Below, piece by piece: positions 50,090 to 58,656 of a DNA stretch of 64,000 nt; the stretch's first letter is position 1; every line of letters starts with the position of its first letter. The notes under the pieces are model-generated. The model was not told the DNA's origin and did no database searches. It saw only the letters and a list, made by a program, of their open reading frames with translations. The stretch is from assembly GCF_024807945.1 (NCBI RefSeq), contig NZ_JANUFD010000006.1, forward strand, positions 124,001-188,000. Direction: 5' to 3'. The position numbers and the translations under genes were made by a program. This DNA is from Pseudomonas sp. JUb42. GTDB taxonomy: Bacteria; Pseudomonadota; Gammaproteobacteria; Pseudomonadales; Pseudomonadaceae.

Positions 50090-51517
50090 TCAGGAGTGCC
50101 AGCGCAGGCTGGCCGTGAGAATGTCCAGGCCGGGTAGCCGGGAGAAACCGCAAAGTGCGTCGAACAGCGGCCGCAGGGCCTGATCACCGATATTGCCTGC
50201 GGCGCAGTCGCTGAACTTTTGCCATTGCTCCTCGGCACTCAAGGGGTTCTGCGGGCAACCCTTCGGGTAGCTCCAGTGCTGTTCGAGGGTGCGGCCGTCC
50301 TGCAGCGCAATTCGTGCCAGACAATCACCGCCCCAGGGCAACTGCGCCGCTTGCGGGGAAACCTGCTGCTCATGGCGATGCACCTTCGGCATCAACTGCT
50401 GTATGTCAGGGCGCAGCAGAGTTGCGTCGCTGAAATGACCCAGGCGCGGCGAACCATCGAGCAGCGCCACCGCCGCGCAAAAATTCATGCTGAAGCGCGC
50501 TTCGGTCGGCGTGCGCGGCTGCTCATAACGCAGGTTCGCCACCATGAAGCCCGGCAAATACAGATCGACCCTGGCGATCTGCGCGACGCTGAATGCGTGA
50601 CTTGCGCGCAAGGCCAGCAGCGCGTCGATGCCCAGGTGACTGGACATGCACGATGGGTAAAGCTTGGCGACCAGTCCAAATTCTTCGATGGCCAGCGGCG
50701 CATCCGGAAACAGGCACACGGGCGCTTCGACCGTGTGAGGCTGGCCCGCATATAACTGCGCAAATGACCATTGCCCCTGCAACGTGTCCTCGACACCGGT
50801 AATTCCGGCTGCCGCCAACCTTGCCGCCATCACCCCGTGCAGCGCGGCGAAGCCTGCATGCAGCGGCTTGACCATCGAGCCGAACTGACGCTTGCTGCCC
50901 CCGGCCAGGCTGCTGGCGATACTCAGGGTATGCACGATCCCCTCTGCATCAAGTTGCAACAGCACCGCACAGGCCACGGCCACGCCGAGGGTGCCAATGG
51001 TCGACGTGGCGTGCCAGCCGGCAGCGTAATGCGCCGGATTGACTCGTTTGCCGATCTGCGCCTGCACTTCGAGGCCAATGATGTAGGCGCGCACGATGGC
51101 GGCAGGCCTGGCGCCGATTTCCTCGCCCAGAGCCAGCAAGGCCGGAACCAGCGCAGCACTGGCGTGGGTTACCGGCGGAAAGAAGTTGTCGTCGAAGTCC
51201 AGCACATGGGCCGCGCAACCATTGACCAGCGCCGCCCAGGTCGCGGCTACGGGCACCTGGCTGGTCACGGCACTGGCGCCGCCACCCTCGCCGGCAAACG
51301 CCCGTCCGGCGTTCAGCACCGCCGGTTCCTTGCGACCGCCCAGCAGACAGCCGATGACGTCAGTGATGGCGATTTCGGCCCGCTGCACCGCCAGCCCGGA
51401 AAAAATCAGGGTGGTATCGGCGCTCCAGGCGGCCAGTTGCCGGCTCAGAGACAGGCTTGTGTCTGCGCCTGGCTGATGACCTTCACGGTCAAAAACTTGC
51501 GGTTGTATCGATTGCAT
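50090..51517 (-). CDS. MmgE/PrpD-family dehydratase-like protein (475 aa)
   Basis: This family contains 2-methylcitrate dehydratase and cis-aconitate decarboxylase. Markers are NGCAAHVLDFDDNF, HATSTIGTLGVAVACAVLL, SGSKRQFG-like SLAGGSKRQFGSMVKPLHAGFAA (given in parts) and the C-terminal LPWGGDCLARIAL. The start is the ATG at 51517; longer frames upstream lack a binding site. It is the first gene of a two-gene operon with an MFS transporter, facing a MocR regulator across 170 bases. No prpB/prpC neighbours exist, so a role other than the methylcitrate cycle is likely. Confidence 0.9.
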   Translation of the reverse strand: MQSIQPQVFDREGHQPGADTSLSLSRQLAAWSADTTLIFSGLAVQRAEIAITDVIGCLLGGRKEPAVLNAGRAFAGEGGGASAVTSQVPVAATWAALVNGCAAHVLDFDDNFFPPVTHASAALVPALLALGEEIGARPAAIVRAYIIGLEVQAQIGKRVNPAHYAAGWHATSTIGTLGVAVACAVLLQLDAEGIVHTLSIASSLAGGSKRQFGSMVKPLHAGFAALHGVMAARLAAAGITGVEDTLQGQWSFAQLYAGQPHTVEAPVCLFPDAPLAIEEFGLVAKLYPSCMSSHLGIDALLALRASHAFSVAQIARVDLYLPGFMVANLRYEQPRTPTEARFSMNFCAAVALLDGSPRLGHFSDATLLRPDIQQLMPKVHRHEQQVSPQAAQLPWGGDCLARIALQDGRTLEQHWSYPKGCPQNPLSAEEQWQKFSDCAAGNIGDQALRPLFDALCGFSRLPGLDILTASLRWHS

Positions 51518-51621
51518 GGGACGGTTCCGCTGAGTGGGTACAGGGGCAACTGCCGGAACAACTGTCATGGCAATTGCGTTACACCGGGCCATGCTAAGCT
51601 CGCCGACACTGGGGTCGCGAG

Positions 51622-51673
51622 GTACAGAAGTTCACTCAACGGGCGTGGCTGTACTGGTTTCGCACCAGTACAG
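51622..51673. promoter_or_regulatory. Three GTACAG half-sites at the mocR promoter, probable MocR operator
   Basis: CTGTACTGGT (51649-51658) and ACCAGTACAG (51664-51673) form a perfect inverted repeat with a five-base spacer, and a further direct GTACAG lies at 51622-51627. The inverted part ends about four bases before the AAGGAGGGGG ribosome binding site of the regulator gene. One direct plus two inverted half-sites is the arrangement reported for MocR/GabR-type regulators. Confidence 0.65.
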
Positions 51674-51687
51674 ATAAGGAGGGGGTA

Positions 51688-53109
51688 ATGACGCTGATTC
51701 GCTTGTCCAGCAATCTGAAAATGTCGTTGGTGGAGCAGATCGTCGAGCAGCTCGGAGAGCTGATCAATCAGGGCACGTTGCGTCCGGGCAGTAAAATGAC
51801 GTCGATCCGCCTTTTTGCCCGTCAGCATCAGGTCAGTGCCCATACCGTCACCGAAGCCTATGAGCGCCTGGTTGCTCTGGGGCACATCGAATCACGGCCA
51901 CGCAGCGGTTTTTTCGTCAGGCGTCCGCGCCGTTCGGCTACCCGTAATGTCAGCCAAAGCCCGTTCGCCAAGGCTTTCGATCACCTTTGGCAATTGCGCG
52001 CGCACCTGAGTAACGACGATGGCCTGCTCAATGTCAGTTCCGGCCGTCTGCCACCGCAATGGCTCGACAGCGACATGCTGCGGGTCAGCCTCAAGTCCGC
52101 CGCCACCCGTCTCGATTCGGACCTGATGCAATACGGCGACCCGTACGGCTACCTGCCCTTGCGCAATCTGTTGCAGACGCGCCTGAGCGACCTCGGCATC
52201 CACACCCCTTCGAGCCAGTTGCTATTGACTGACGGCACCACCCAGGCCGTTGACCTGATCATGCGTTATCTGCTGCGCCCCGGCGACTCGGTACTGGTCG
52301 ACGACCCCGGCTACTTCAATCTGTTCAGCAACCTGCAGCTGCAAGGGATCGAGGCACTGCCAGTGCCGCGTACGGCCGACGGCCCGGATATCCAGGTACT
52401 GGAAGAACTGGCGCGCACCCATCGGCCCAAGGTCATGTTCACTCAGTCTGTACTGCATACGCCGACCGGCTCCACTACGTCGCCAGGTCATGCCTACCGC
52501 CTGCTGCGACTGGCCGAGGAATACGATTTTAATATCGTCGAGAACGACACCTACGCCGACTTCCTCGACACCCCCTCCACGCGTATCGCCGCGCTGGATC
52601 AATTGCATCGGGTGTTTTACGTCGGCAGCTTTTCCAAAACCCTGTCGGCCGCAGCACGAGTCGGCTTTATCGCCGCACCTGAAGCCGCCGTGCGCGATCT
52701 GTGCAGTCTGAAAATGATCACCAGTATCACCAGTAGCCAGATCAACGAACGCCTGGTGTTCCACGCCCTGACTGAGGGCCATTACCGGCGCTCACTGGAA
52801 CGCTTGCGCACACGCCTGGCCGAGCGGCTGGCGCATACCGAAGCGTTGTTGGAAAGCATGGGTTTCGAACTTTTCTGCCGGCCCCTGGGTGGCAAGTTTG
52901 TCTGGGCCCGGCATCCTGCGTATGAGAGCTCGGACGAAATCTGGCGTCTTGCCGCAGCTGCAGGGATCGTCCTTGCGCCGGGCAAGGTGTTTCGCAGTGG
53001 CATGCCGCAAACGCCCTGGTTTCGCTTGAATGTGTGCTGCACTGATGAGCCTGCTTTGTTGGCTTTTCTGCAATCGATTAGTCACGCAGCAAGTTGCCCA
53101 GGCAACTAA
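51688..53109 (+). CDS. MocR-type regulator: GntR DNA-binding domain fused to a PLP aminotransferase-like domain (473 aa)
   Basis: The N-terminal GntR winged helix (about 10-80: VEQLGELINQGTLRPGSKMTS, given in part, then RLFARQHQVSAHTVTEAYERL) is joined to a fold-type I aminotransferase domain. The PLP Lys is in YVGSFSKTLSAAARVG, and VDDPGYFNLFSN and VENDTYADFL are the usual substrate/PLP loops. MocR proteins bind PLP-linked effectors and activate adjacent genes. It diverges from the MmgE/PrpD-MFS operon and precedes the shikimate-dehydrogenase-like gene; either may be its target. Confidence 0.93.
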   Translation: MTLIRLSSNLKMSLVEQIVEQLGELINQGTLRPGSKMTSIRLFARQHQVSAHTVTEAYERLVALGHIESRPRSGFFVRRPRRSATRNVSQSPFAKAFDHLWQLRAHLSNDDGLLNVSSGRLPPQWLDSDMLRVSLKSAATRLDSDLMQYGDPYGYLPLRNLLQTRLSDLGIHTPSSQLLLTDGTTQAVDLIMRYLLRPGDSVLVDDPGYFNLFSNLQLQGIEALPVPRTADGPDIQVLEELARTHRPKVMFTQSVLHTPTGSTTSPGHAYRLLRLAEEYDFNIVENDTYADFLDTPSTRIAALDQLHRVFYVGSFSKTLSAAARVGFIAAPEAAVRDLCSLKMITSITSSQINERLVFHALTEGHYRRSLERLRTRLAERLAHTEALLESMGFELFCRPLGGKFVWARHPAYESSDEIWRLAAAAGIVLAPGKVFRSGMPQTPWFRLNVCCTDEPALLAFLQSISHAASCPGN

Positions 53110-53129
53110 TCCGCACCGTTCTTCTCTGC

Positions 53130-53148
53130 ATTCACAGTAGGTGTGAAT
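53130..53148. promoter_or_regulatory. Perfect 7-bp-armed inverted repeat after mocR
   Basis: ATTCACA (53130-53136) and TGTGAAT (53142-53148) with a five-base spacer, 21 bases past the mocR stop. It lacks a T run. It could be an operator for the genes starting at 53332 or a 3' stem-loop. Confidence 0.4.
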
Positions 53149-53331
53149 TCTCGTCATAGCTGGACTCTGGACGTGGCGCCAACCCCGGCGCTATGGTGGT
53201 AATCAACGCGGTCACAGTTCACTCAGTACTTTTTCCAGTAGCAGGCGCACGTCATCGCAAGCGTTCTGGTGCCTGCATTTTTCCAGGCGCGATAACTTCG
53301 CCCGCCGCATTAAAACCATCTAAAAACTGGC

Positions 53332-54165
53332 ATGAATAAAATGAACAAGAGTCCCGAAATAAGCGGTACCACCCGGGTATACGCCATCATTGCCGACCCG
53401 ATCCATCATGTGAAAACCCCAGAGACCATCAACCGGCTCTTTGCCTCCCGTGGCGAAGACCGGGTCATGGTGCCCTTGCATGTCAGCCCGGCGGATCTGC
53501 CCGGCGTTGTCGCGGGCCTGCGCGGGATCCAGAGCCTCGATGGTTTTATCGTCACCGTCCCGCACAAGACGGCGATTGTCGAGCTGTGCGACAGCGTTTC
53601 AGCAGCTGCCCGCCTGGTGGGAGCGGTCAACGTTGTGCGGCGTACCGAGGCGGGATTACTGCATGGCGACATTCTCGACGGCGCCGGTTTTGTTGCCGGT
53701 CTGCAGCAGGCCGGTATCGACCCGCGAGCAAAAAAAGTCTACCTGGCAGGCGCTGGCGGCGCGGCCAATGCCATCGCCTTCGCCCTTGCTGCCGCTGGTG
53801 TTCTGCGACTGACTATCTACAACCGTACGCGGGCCAAGGCCGAAGAGCTGGTGGCGCGGATCGGCGCCGCCTATCCAGGGCTGGACCTGCAGGTCGGCAG
53901 TGCCCGCCCGGACGGCGATGAGCTATTGATCAATGGCACGTCCCTGGGCCTGCGGGAGGCCGATCCGTTGCCATTCGACGTCAGCACCCTGAATCCCGCA
54001 CAGACAGTCGCCGAAATCATCATGCAGCCGGCGATTACACCGCTGCTGCGTGCAGCCGCACAGATGGGCTGCCGGACTCATGAAGGCCTGCCGATGCTGC
54101 TGTGTCAGATCGAATTGATGGCGGCAGCAATGGCTACTGACGATAACGAGAATAATCATGCTTGA
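53332..54165 (+). CDS. Shikimate dehydrogenase-like protein with altered substrate site (277 aa)
   Basis: This has an AroE/YdiB fold: catalytic Lys in VTVPHKTAIV, Asp in GDILDGAGFVAGL, and the Rossmann motif AGAGGAANAIAFAL. The N-terminal SxS motif that holds shikimate in true AroE (HSxSP) reads HVKTP here, so both serines are gone. The substrate is therefore probably not shikimate itself. Ten bases of the 3' end overlap the GMC oxidoreductase gene start region, so the two are coupled. The start may be at 53332 or 53341; no strong ribosome binding site is seen for either. Confidence 0.8.
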   Translation: MNKMNKSPEISGTTRVYAIIADPIHHVKTPETINRLFASRGEDRVMVPLHVSPADLPGVVAGLRGIQSLDGFIVTVPHKTAIVELCDSVSAAARLVGAVNVVRRTEAGLLHGDILDGAGFVAGLQQAGIDPRAKKVYLAGAGGAANAIAFALAAAGVLRLTIYNRTRAKAEELVARIGAAYPGLDLQVGSARPDGDELLINGTSLGLREADPLPFDVSTLNPAQTVAEIIMQPAITPLLRAAAQMGCRTHEGLPMLLCQIELMAAAMATDDNENNHA

Positions 54166-55753
54166 GTTCGACTATGTCATCGTTGGCGGCGGCACCGCCG
54201 GTTGCATCCTCGCCAATCGCCTAACTGAGTCGGGGCGCTTTCGGGTGCTGATGCTGGAAGCTGGCGGCGAGCCGAAAAGCTTGTGGATTCCGATTCCGGC
54301 CGGTTTCAGCAAGCTGCTGGTGGACACGCGCTATAACTGGCGCTTCAAGACCCAGGCAGAAGCCAATACCCGTGGCCGGGAAATCTCCGTGCCCCGAGGC
54401 AAGGGCCTGGGCGGCTCGACCTTGATCAACGGCATGATTTACGTGCGCGGTCAGCCAGGCGATTACGACGCTTGGGCGGCGACCGGAGCAAAAGGCTGGG
54501 ACTTCAATACCCTCAAGCCCTACTTCAGAGCTTTCGAGAACTACGCTCAGGGCGACGCCAGCCGCGGACACATGGGCCCCATGCATATTCATCAGGTCAG
54601 CGAGCGCTACCCGGTTGCCGATGCCTTCCTCAAGGCCGCGAGCGAGGACGGCCATGCCTGGAACCGCGACTATAACGGCGACGACCAGACCGGCTTCGGT
54701 TACTACCAAGTGGCCCAGCACAAAGGTCGGCGCTGGAGTGTGGTCGACGGCTATCTCAAGCCGGCGCGCAACCGAGCCAATCTGCATATCGAAACCGACG
54801 CCCACGTACTGCGCCTGGATCTGCAGGGCACACGTTGCACGGGTATCACTTATCGCAAGGATGGCCGGGAAGTGTCCGTCAGCGCTTCCCGTGACGTGAT
54901 TCTCTGTGCCGGGGCGATCCAGTCGCCGCAGATCCTGGAGTTGTCCGGCATCGGCCGCGTAGAGGTGCTGAGTCAATTTGGTATTGCCGTGAAGCACCCC
55001 TTGTCGGGCGTCGGCGAGAACTACATCGACCACTTCGCGACACGGGTCAACTGGCGCCTGAAAAATACCCTGACCCTCAATGAACTGGCGCGAGGCTGGC
55101 GTTTGGGCCTGGCGGTGGCCGAGTATTTCTCGCGCCGGACCGGCATCCTGACCCTGGGTACCGGCCTGGTACACGGCTTCATCAAGACCCGGGACGATAT
55201 GGCCACGCCCGATGTGCAGTATTTTGTCGTGCATGCCAGTTATGCCAACGCCGCCGAACGCATCCTCGACAGGCACCCCGGTTTCACTATCGGTGTCAGC
55301 CAGTTGCGGCCCAAATCCAAGGGCAGCATCCATATCCAGTCGTCGGATCCGGACACCATGCCGGCGATACGGCCCAACTTTCTCACCGAGGAAGAGGATT
55401 GCACGAGCCTGATCGAAGGCATGAAGATCGCTCGCCGTATCATGCAGCAACCGGCAATGCAGGCGTATGTCGAGGAAGAGAAAAGCCCGGGTTTGCAGAC
55501 AGCTACCGACGAGCAATGGCTGGAGTTTGCCAAGGACAACGGCCAGACCATCTACCACCCCATCGGCACCTGCCGCATGGGCGAGGATGAAGGCGCGGTC
55601 GTCGACTCGTCCTTGCGCGTGCATGGCTTGCAGGGCCTGCGCGTTATCGATGCCTCGGTGATCCCGTCCATGGTGTCGGGCAATATCCAGGGCGCGGTGA
55701 TGGCGGTGGCGGAACGTGGCGCTGCCATTATTCTGGCCGAAGTGGATAGCTAA
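54158..55753 (+). CDS. GMC-family FAD oxidoreductase (531 aa)
   Basis: This is a choline/alcohol dehydrogenase-type flavoprotein. The FAD motif is DYVIVGGGTAGCILANRL with the Glu of MLEAGGE; the second GMC signature is RGKGLGGSTLINGMIYVRG, and GAIQSPQILELSGIG lies mid-protein. The catalytic His is in IYHPIGTCRMG, and the second residue is Asn in SGNIQGAVMAVAERGA. The start overlaps the preceding gene by eight bases. There is no choline-binding or membrane segment, so it is soluble. It likely oxidises an alcohol in the same pathway as the dehydrogenase-like neighbour. Confidence 0.92.
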   Translation: MLEFDYVIVGGGTAGCILANRLTESGRFRVLMLEAGGEPKSLWIPIPAGFSKLLVDTRYNWRFKTQAEANTRGREISVPRGKGLGGSTLINGMIYVRGQPGDYDAWAATGAKGWDFNTLKPYFRAFENYAQGDASRGHMGPMHIHQVSERYPVADAFLKAASEDGHAWNRDYNGDDQTGFGYYQVAQHKGRRWSVVDGYLKPARNRANLHIETDAHVLRLDLQGTRCTGITYRKDGREVSVSASRDVILCAGAIQSPQILELSGIGRVEVLSQFGIAVKHPLSGVGENYIDHFATRVNWRLKNTLTLNELARGWRLGLAVAEYFSRRTGILTLGTGLVHGFIKTRDDMATPDVQYFVVHASYANAAERILDRHPGFTIGVSQLRPKSKGSIHIQSSDPDTMPAIRPNFLTEEEDCTSLIEGMKIARRIMQQPAMQAYVEEEKSPGLQTATDEQWLEFAKDNGQTIYHPIGTCRMGEDEGAVVDSSLRVHGLQGLRVIDASVIPSMVSGNIQGAVMAVAERGAAIILAEVDS

Positions 55754-55777
55754 GGGCTGTCACGCTGCAAACACCTG

Positions 55778-55844
55778 GTAGGGCCGGTTTTAGCCGGGAG
55801 AGCGTAGGCTTCAAGTACGTCCTCCCGGCTAAAGCAGGTCCTAC
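55778..55844. repeat. REP-like inverted repeat
   Basis: GTAGGGCCGGTTTTAGCC... (55778-55800) and its complement at 55822-55844 (three mismatches) enclose a 21-base loop. It is a third palindrome family distinct from those at 41220 and 47220, and lies 24 bases past the GMC stop. Confidence 0.8.
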
Positions 55845-55885
55845 AGAGAACGCATTCCAATTCAGGAAGTTGCGTTATGTTGAAT

Positions 55886-55909
55886 AGGAGGCCTTTGGGC
55901 CTTCTTTTT
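55886..55909 (+). terminator. Rho-independent terminator after the GMC gene
   Basis: AGGCC, a TTTG loop and GGCCT (with extra outer pairs) are followed by CTTTTT. The T run is on the + strand, so it ends the GMC operon; the convergent aminotransferase stop lies at once beyond it. Confidence 0.7.
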
Positions 55910-55910
55910 A

Positions 55911-57158
55911 TCAGGCATTGCCGAACTGCCGGCTCAGCTTTCCCGCTGCCTTTTCAAACGCCACTTTCATTTCTTCGATCACGATCTGGCTATGTTCGAA
56001 GGAGATATAGATGCGCCCGTAAGGCGACGGCATCATCAGTACACCCTCCTCGCGCAGGGCGAGATGCAGAGCCTTGGTAAATTCCGGATTGGCGATTTGT
56101 GCTGCGCGGTCGTAGGTGGTCGGCGCCGCGGGTGCCAGCCAGATGCCGAAAACGTTGCCATAGCCGCTGGTGCTAATGGTGACGTTGTGGGACTCGAAGA
56201 TTGCCTCGATCGCTTCGCGCAGATCATTGCCGCGCTGGATCAGGCGCTCATAGTCGCACTCGTCCAGCAGAGAGAGCGTGCTGCTCACCGCCGCGCAGGC
56301 CATGGGGTTGCCGCTGAAAGTGCCGCCACGGGCCACTCGGCCTTCTGCGAAACCGGCAAGGATATGCGGCTTGCCGACCACGGCAGAGACCGGTACGCCA
56401 TTGCCGATCGCCTTGCCGACGCTGGCCAGATCCGGGTCCAGGCCCTCGCGCAGGCCCGCCAGCCCGGCGTACAGGCGAAAGCCCATGAGCACCTCATCGC
56501 AGATGACCAGAGCACCGTGTTTATGGGCGATGTCCTGCACATGCTTGAGATAGCCCGGCAGCGGCATGATGCAGCCGGCGTTGGCCAGCATCGGTTCGAG
56601 GATCACCGCCGCGATGTCCTGGTCCTCGGCAAACAGTCGCTCCACGTCATCAAAATCGTTGAAGCGGATCAGGGTAGTGCGCTGGGTGGCAGGACGTGCG
56701 CCTGTTTCGAAACACGCCTCAGCCGAGGTCACGTTGCCGAAGCTGACATCATCGAACCAGCCATCGAAACCCGCCGCCATCTTGGCGATCCGGCCGCGGC
56801 CGGTATAAGCCCGGGCCGCACGGCAGGCCAGATGTACGGCTTCGCTGCCAGAGTTGGTGAACATGACCTTGCTCAGTTCGCCGGTGTGCCGGGCAAGCGC
56901 CGTTGCTGCACTGTGTTCGCGGACATGGGCCCAGGACGGCGCGGCGCTATCGATCAATGCCTGGGCCACTGCCGCGTTCACCGTGTCATCGGCATGCCCC
57001 AGCAATACGGCACCAAAACCCAAGGCAGTGTCGATGTACTTGCGGCCTTTGTCGTCCCAGAGATAGGCACCCTCACCTCTCTGAATAAACAGCTTTTCTC
57101 CATTCAGGTCGGGAAGGATACGGGCTGCACTGGAAACATCGCCAACTAGGTTAAGCAT
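55911..57158 (-). CDS. Class III PLP aminotransferase, GSA-aminotransferase-like (415 aa)
   Basis: The PLP Lys is in ASVGKAIGNGVPVSAVVG and the phosphate loop is TNSGSEAVHLACRAARA; VILEPM and CDEVLMGFRL are the usual cofactor contacts. The glutamate-1-semialdehyde mutase-like start (GAYLWDDKGRKYIDTALGF) places it with HemL-type or omega-amino-acid transaminases. It follows the PotD-like binding protein gene by 57 bases that include a stem-loop; both are probably regulated by the XRE-cupin protein. A diamine or beta-amino acid is a plausible substrate. Confidence 0.92.
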   Translation of the reverse strand: MLNLVGDVSSAARILPDLNGEKLFIQRGEGAYLWDDKGRKYIDTALGFGAVLLGHADDTVNAAVAQALIDSAAPSWAHVREHSAATALARHTGELSKVMFTNSGSEAVHLACRAARAYTGRGRIAKMAAGFDGWFDDVSFGNVTSAEACFETGARPATQRTTLIRFNDFDDVERLFAEDQDIAAVILEPMLANAGCIMPLPGYLKHVQDIAHKHGALVICDEVLMGFRLYAGLAGLREGLDPDLASVGKAIGNGVPVSAVVGKPHILAGFAEGRVARGGTFSGNPMACAAVSSTLSLLDECDYERLIQRGNDLREAIEAIFESHNVTISTSGYGNVFGIWLAPAAPTTYDRAAQIANPEFTKALHLALREEGVLMMPSPYGRIYISFEHSQIVIEEMKVAFEKAAGKLSRQFGNA

Positions 57159-57189
57159 TCTGAACCTCTGAATATTGCAGGCTGGAGCC

Positions 57190-57208
57190 GCCGCCCTGTG
57201 AGGGCGGC
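57190..57208 (-). terminator. Stem-loop between the binding-protein and aminotransferase genes
   Basis: GCCGCCCT (57190-57197) and AGGGCGGC (57201-57208) form a perfect 8-bp stem with a three-base loop just past the binding-protein stop. No U tract follows on the minus strand, so partial termination or mRNA stabilisation of the upstream gene is more likely than full termination. Confidence 0.5.
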
Positions 57209-57215
57209 AGTCTTG

Positions 57216-58277
57216 TTACTTCTGGGAGATCCAGGCGTTGAAGCGTTGGTTGAGGTTCTCGCTGTTATCCACCCAGAACTCCACATCCAGCGGCACGGAC
57301 TGCGCCAGGTTTTCCGGCGTGGTCGGCAGGTCTGCCTTGTACTCAGCCGGAACCAGGTCGTTGGCTTTCTTGTTGGTCAGACCATAGGCGATGAACTTGG
57401 GCAGCTTGGCCTGATTCTCGGGCTTGCTGGCAAAACCGATGAAGTCCATGGCGGCGGCTTTGTTCTCGGTGCCCTTGGGCACGGTCCAGGAGTCGATGGC
57501 GGATACGCTGCCGTTCCACAGGAAGTGGAAATGCTTGCCTTCGCTGCGGTTGAAACCGGTAATGCGGCCGTTATAGGCCGAGCTCATGACCACATCCCCC
57601 GCCGCCAGCAGCTGCAATGGCTGTGCCCCCGCCTCCCACCAGACGATGCTCGACTTGATGCTGTTGAGCTTGTTGAAAGCGCGATCAACCCCCTCAGGCG
57701 TACGCAGCACTTTGTAGACGTCGGCTGGTTTCACGCCGTCGGCGATAAGGGCGAACTCCAGAGCATATTTCGGGCCTTTGCGCAGGCCGCGTTTGCCGGG
57801 AAACTTGGTCGTATCAAAGAAGTCCGCCCAGGACGTCGGGGCCGTTTTGAGCTTGTCACCGTCCCAGGCCACGCCGGTATTCCAGACGATGGCGCCGACG
57901 CCGCAGTCATTGACCGCTTCCGGGATAAAGTCGGCCTTGTTGCCGACCTTGGCCCAGTCGATCTTCTCGTACAGCCCGGTTTCACAGCCCAGTGCCAGGT
58001 CTTCGGCTTCGACTTCAACAACATCCCAGGTCGGGTTACCTACTTTGACCTTGGCGTCGAGAATACCTACCCCGCCGTCCCAGCTCTGGTCGAGGACCTT
58101 CTTGCCGATCTTCTGGCCGTAGGGTGCGAAGAAGATCTCGCGTTGCGCGTCCTGAAAGCTTCCTCCCCAGGAAACAATGGTCAGGTCGCGAGCGTTGGCG
58201 GCCTGGGAGGCGGCGAGGCCGGCGACCGCAAAGGCGAGTGCGGCTAAAGCGTGGCATGGCTTGTGCTTCTTGTGCAT
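57216..58277 (-). CDS. Periplasmic binding protein of the spermidine/putrescine (PotD) family, no permease nearby (353 aa)
   Basis: The signal peptide spans about residues 1-29 (ASQAANARDL). The mature protein follows the SBP_bac_8/PotD pattern: LTIVSWGGSFQDAQREIFFAP, given as its known start, then NPTWDVVEVEAEDL and GAIVWNTGVAW. The acidic polyamine pocket of PotD/PotF is only partly evident, so amino acids or amines other than putrescine are possible. No ATPase or permease gene lies nearby; it may share a transporter encoded elsewhere. Upstream is a palindrome at 58308 and the divergent XRE-cupin gene. Confidence 0.9.
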   Translation of the reverse strand: MHKKHKPCHALAALAFAVAGLAASQAANARDLTIVSWGGSFQDAQREIFFAPYGQKIGKKVLDQSWDGGVGILDAKVKVGNPTWDVVEVEAEDLALGCETGLYEKIDWAKVGNKADFIPEAVNDCGVGAIVWNTGVAWDGDKLKTAPTSWADFFDTTKFPGKRGLRKGPKYALEFALIADGVKPADVYKVLRTPEGVDRAFNKLNSIKSSIVWWEAGAQPLQLLAAGDVVMSSAYNGRITGFNRSEGKHFHFLWNGSVSAIDSWTVPKGTENKAAAMDFIGFASKPENQAKLPKFIAYGLTNKKANDLVPAEYKADLPTTPENLAQSVPLDVEFWVDNSENLNQRFNAWISQK

Positions 58278-58656
58278 TTAGAACCTCGACGCAGATGTTG
58301 TGTTGTGGTGGTAAAAATATTTACCACTGCAAAATGTGCGAAGCAAGTTTTATTTCCTGTGCGCGCGAAAAACCCGCAATCGCCCGTGTAAACGGCCAGC
58401 GACGTTTTTTTGCGCCTGCCATTTGCTGTCGCCCTCTGCTTGCCAGTGGCCCACTTCACCGCTTTTCAGTTGTCTGGTCATCACAACTGTCACCGAATAG
58501 CCTGCCACCCGTGTTACTTTTGCCACCATCGAGTGGGAGGTAATGGTGCGTTTTACCCCACGATGGTACGCGTGAGAGCCCACGCCAGGATTCAGCTGTT
58601 CCCGCAGACGGCCTGTCGAGCTTGCCGCTGCGGGCCGTTCATTTGAGGAATCAACC
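58278..58656. other. 379-base divergent region
   Basis: No gene is seen; frames crossing it are short and lack binding sites. It contains the palindrome at 58308-58327 and must hold the promoters of the binding-protein gene (leftward) and the XRE-cupin gene (rightward). Confidence 0.5.
58308..58327. promoter_or_regulatory. Operator-like palindrome upstream of the binding-protein gene
   Basis: GTGGTAAA (58308-58315) and TTTACCAC (58320-58327) are perfect inverted 8-base arms around AATA, 31 bases before the binding-protein ATG. The place and symmetry suit repression by the divergently encoded XRE-cupin protein. Confidence 0.6.

Noticed and set aside
53130..53148. CRP/Vfr binding site
   Set aside because: The half-sites are in reverse order (TTCACA...TGTGAA) with a five-base spacer, not TGTGA-N6-TCACA.
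54221..55624. 467-codon minus-strand frame opposite the GMC gene
   Set aside because: Antisense shadow of a well-supported flavoprotein gene.
55992..57149. 385-codon + strand frame opposite the aminotransferase
   Set aside because: Antisense shadow; the aminotransferase motifs are complete on the other strand.
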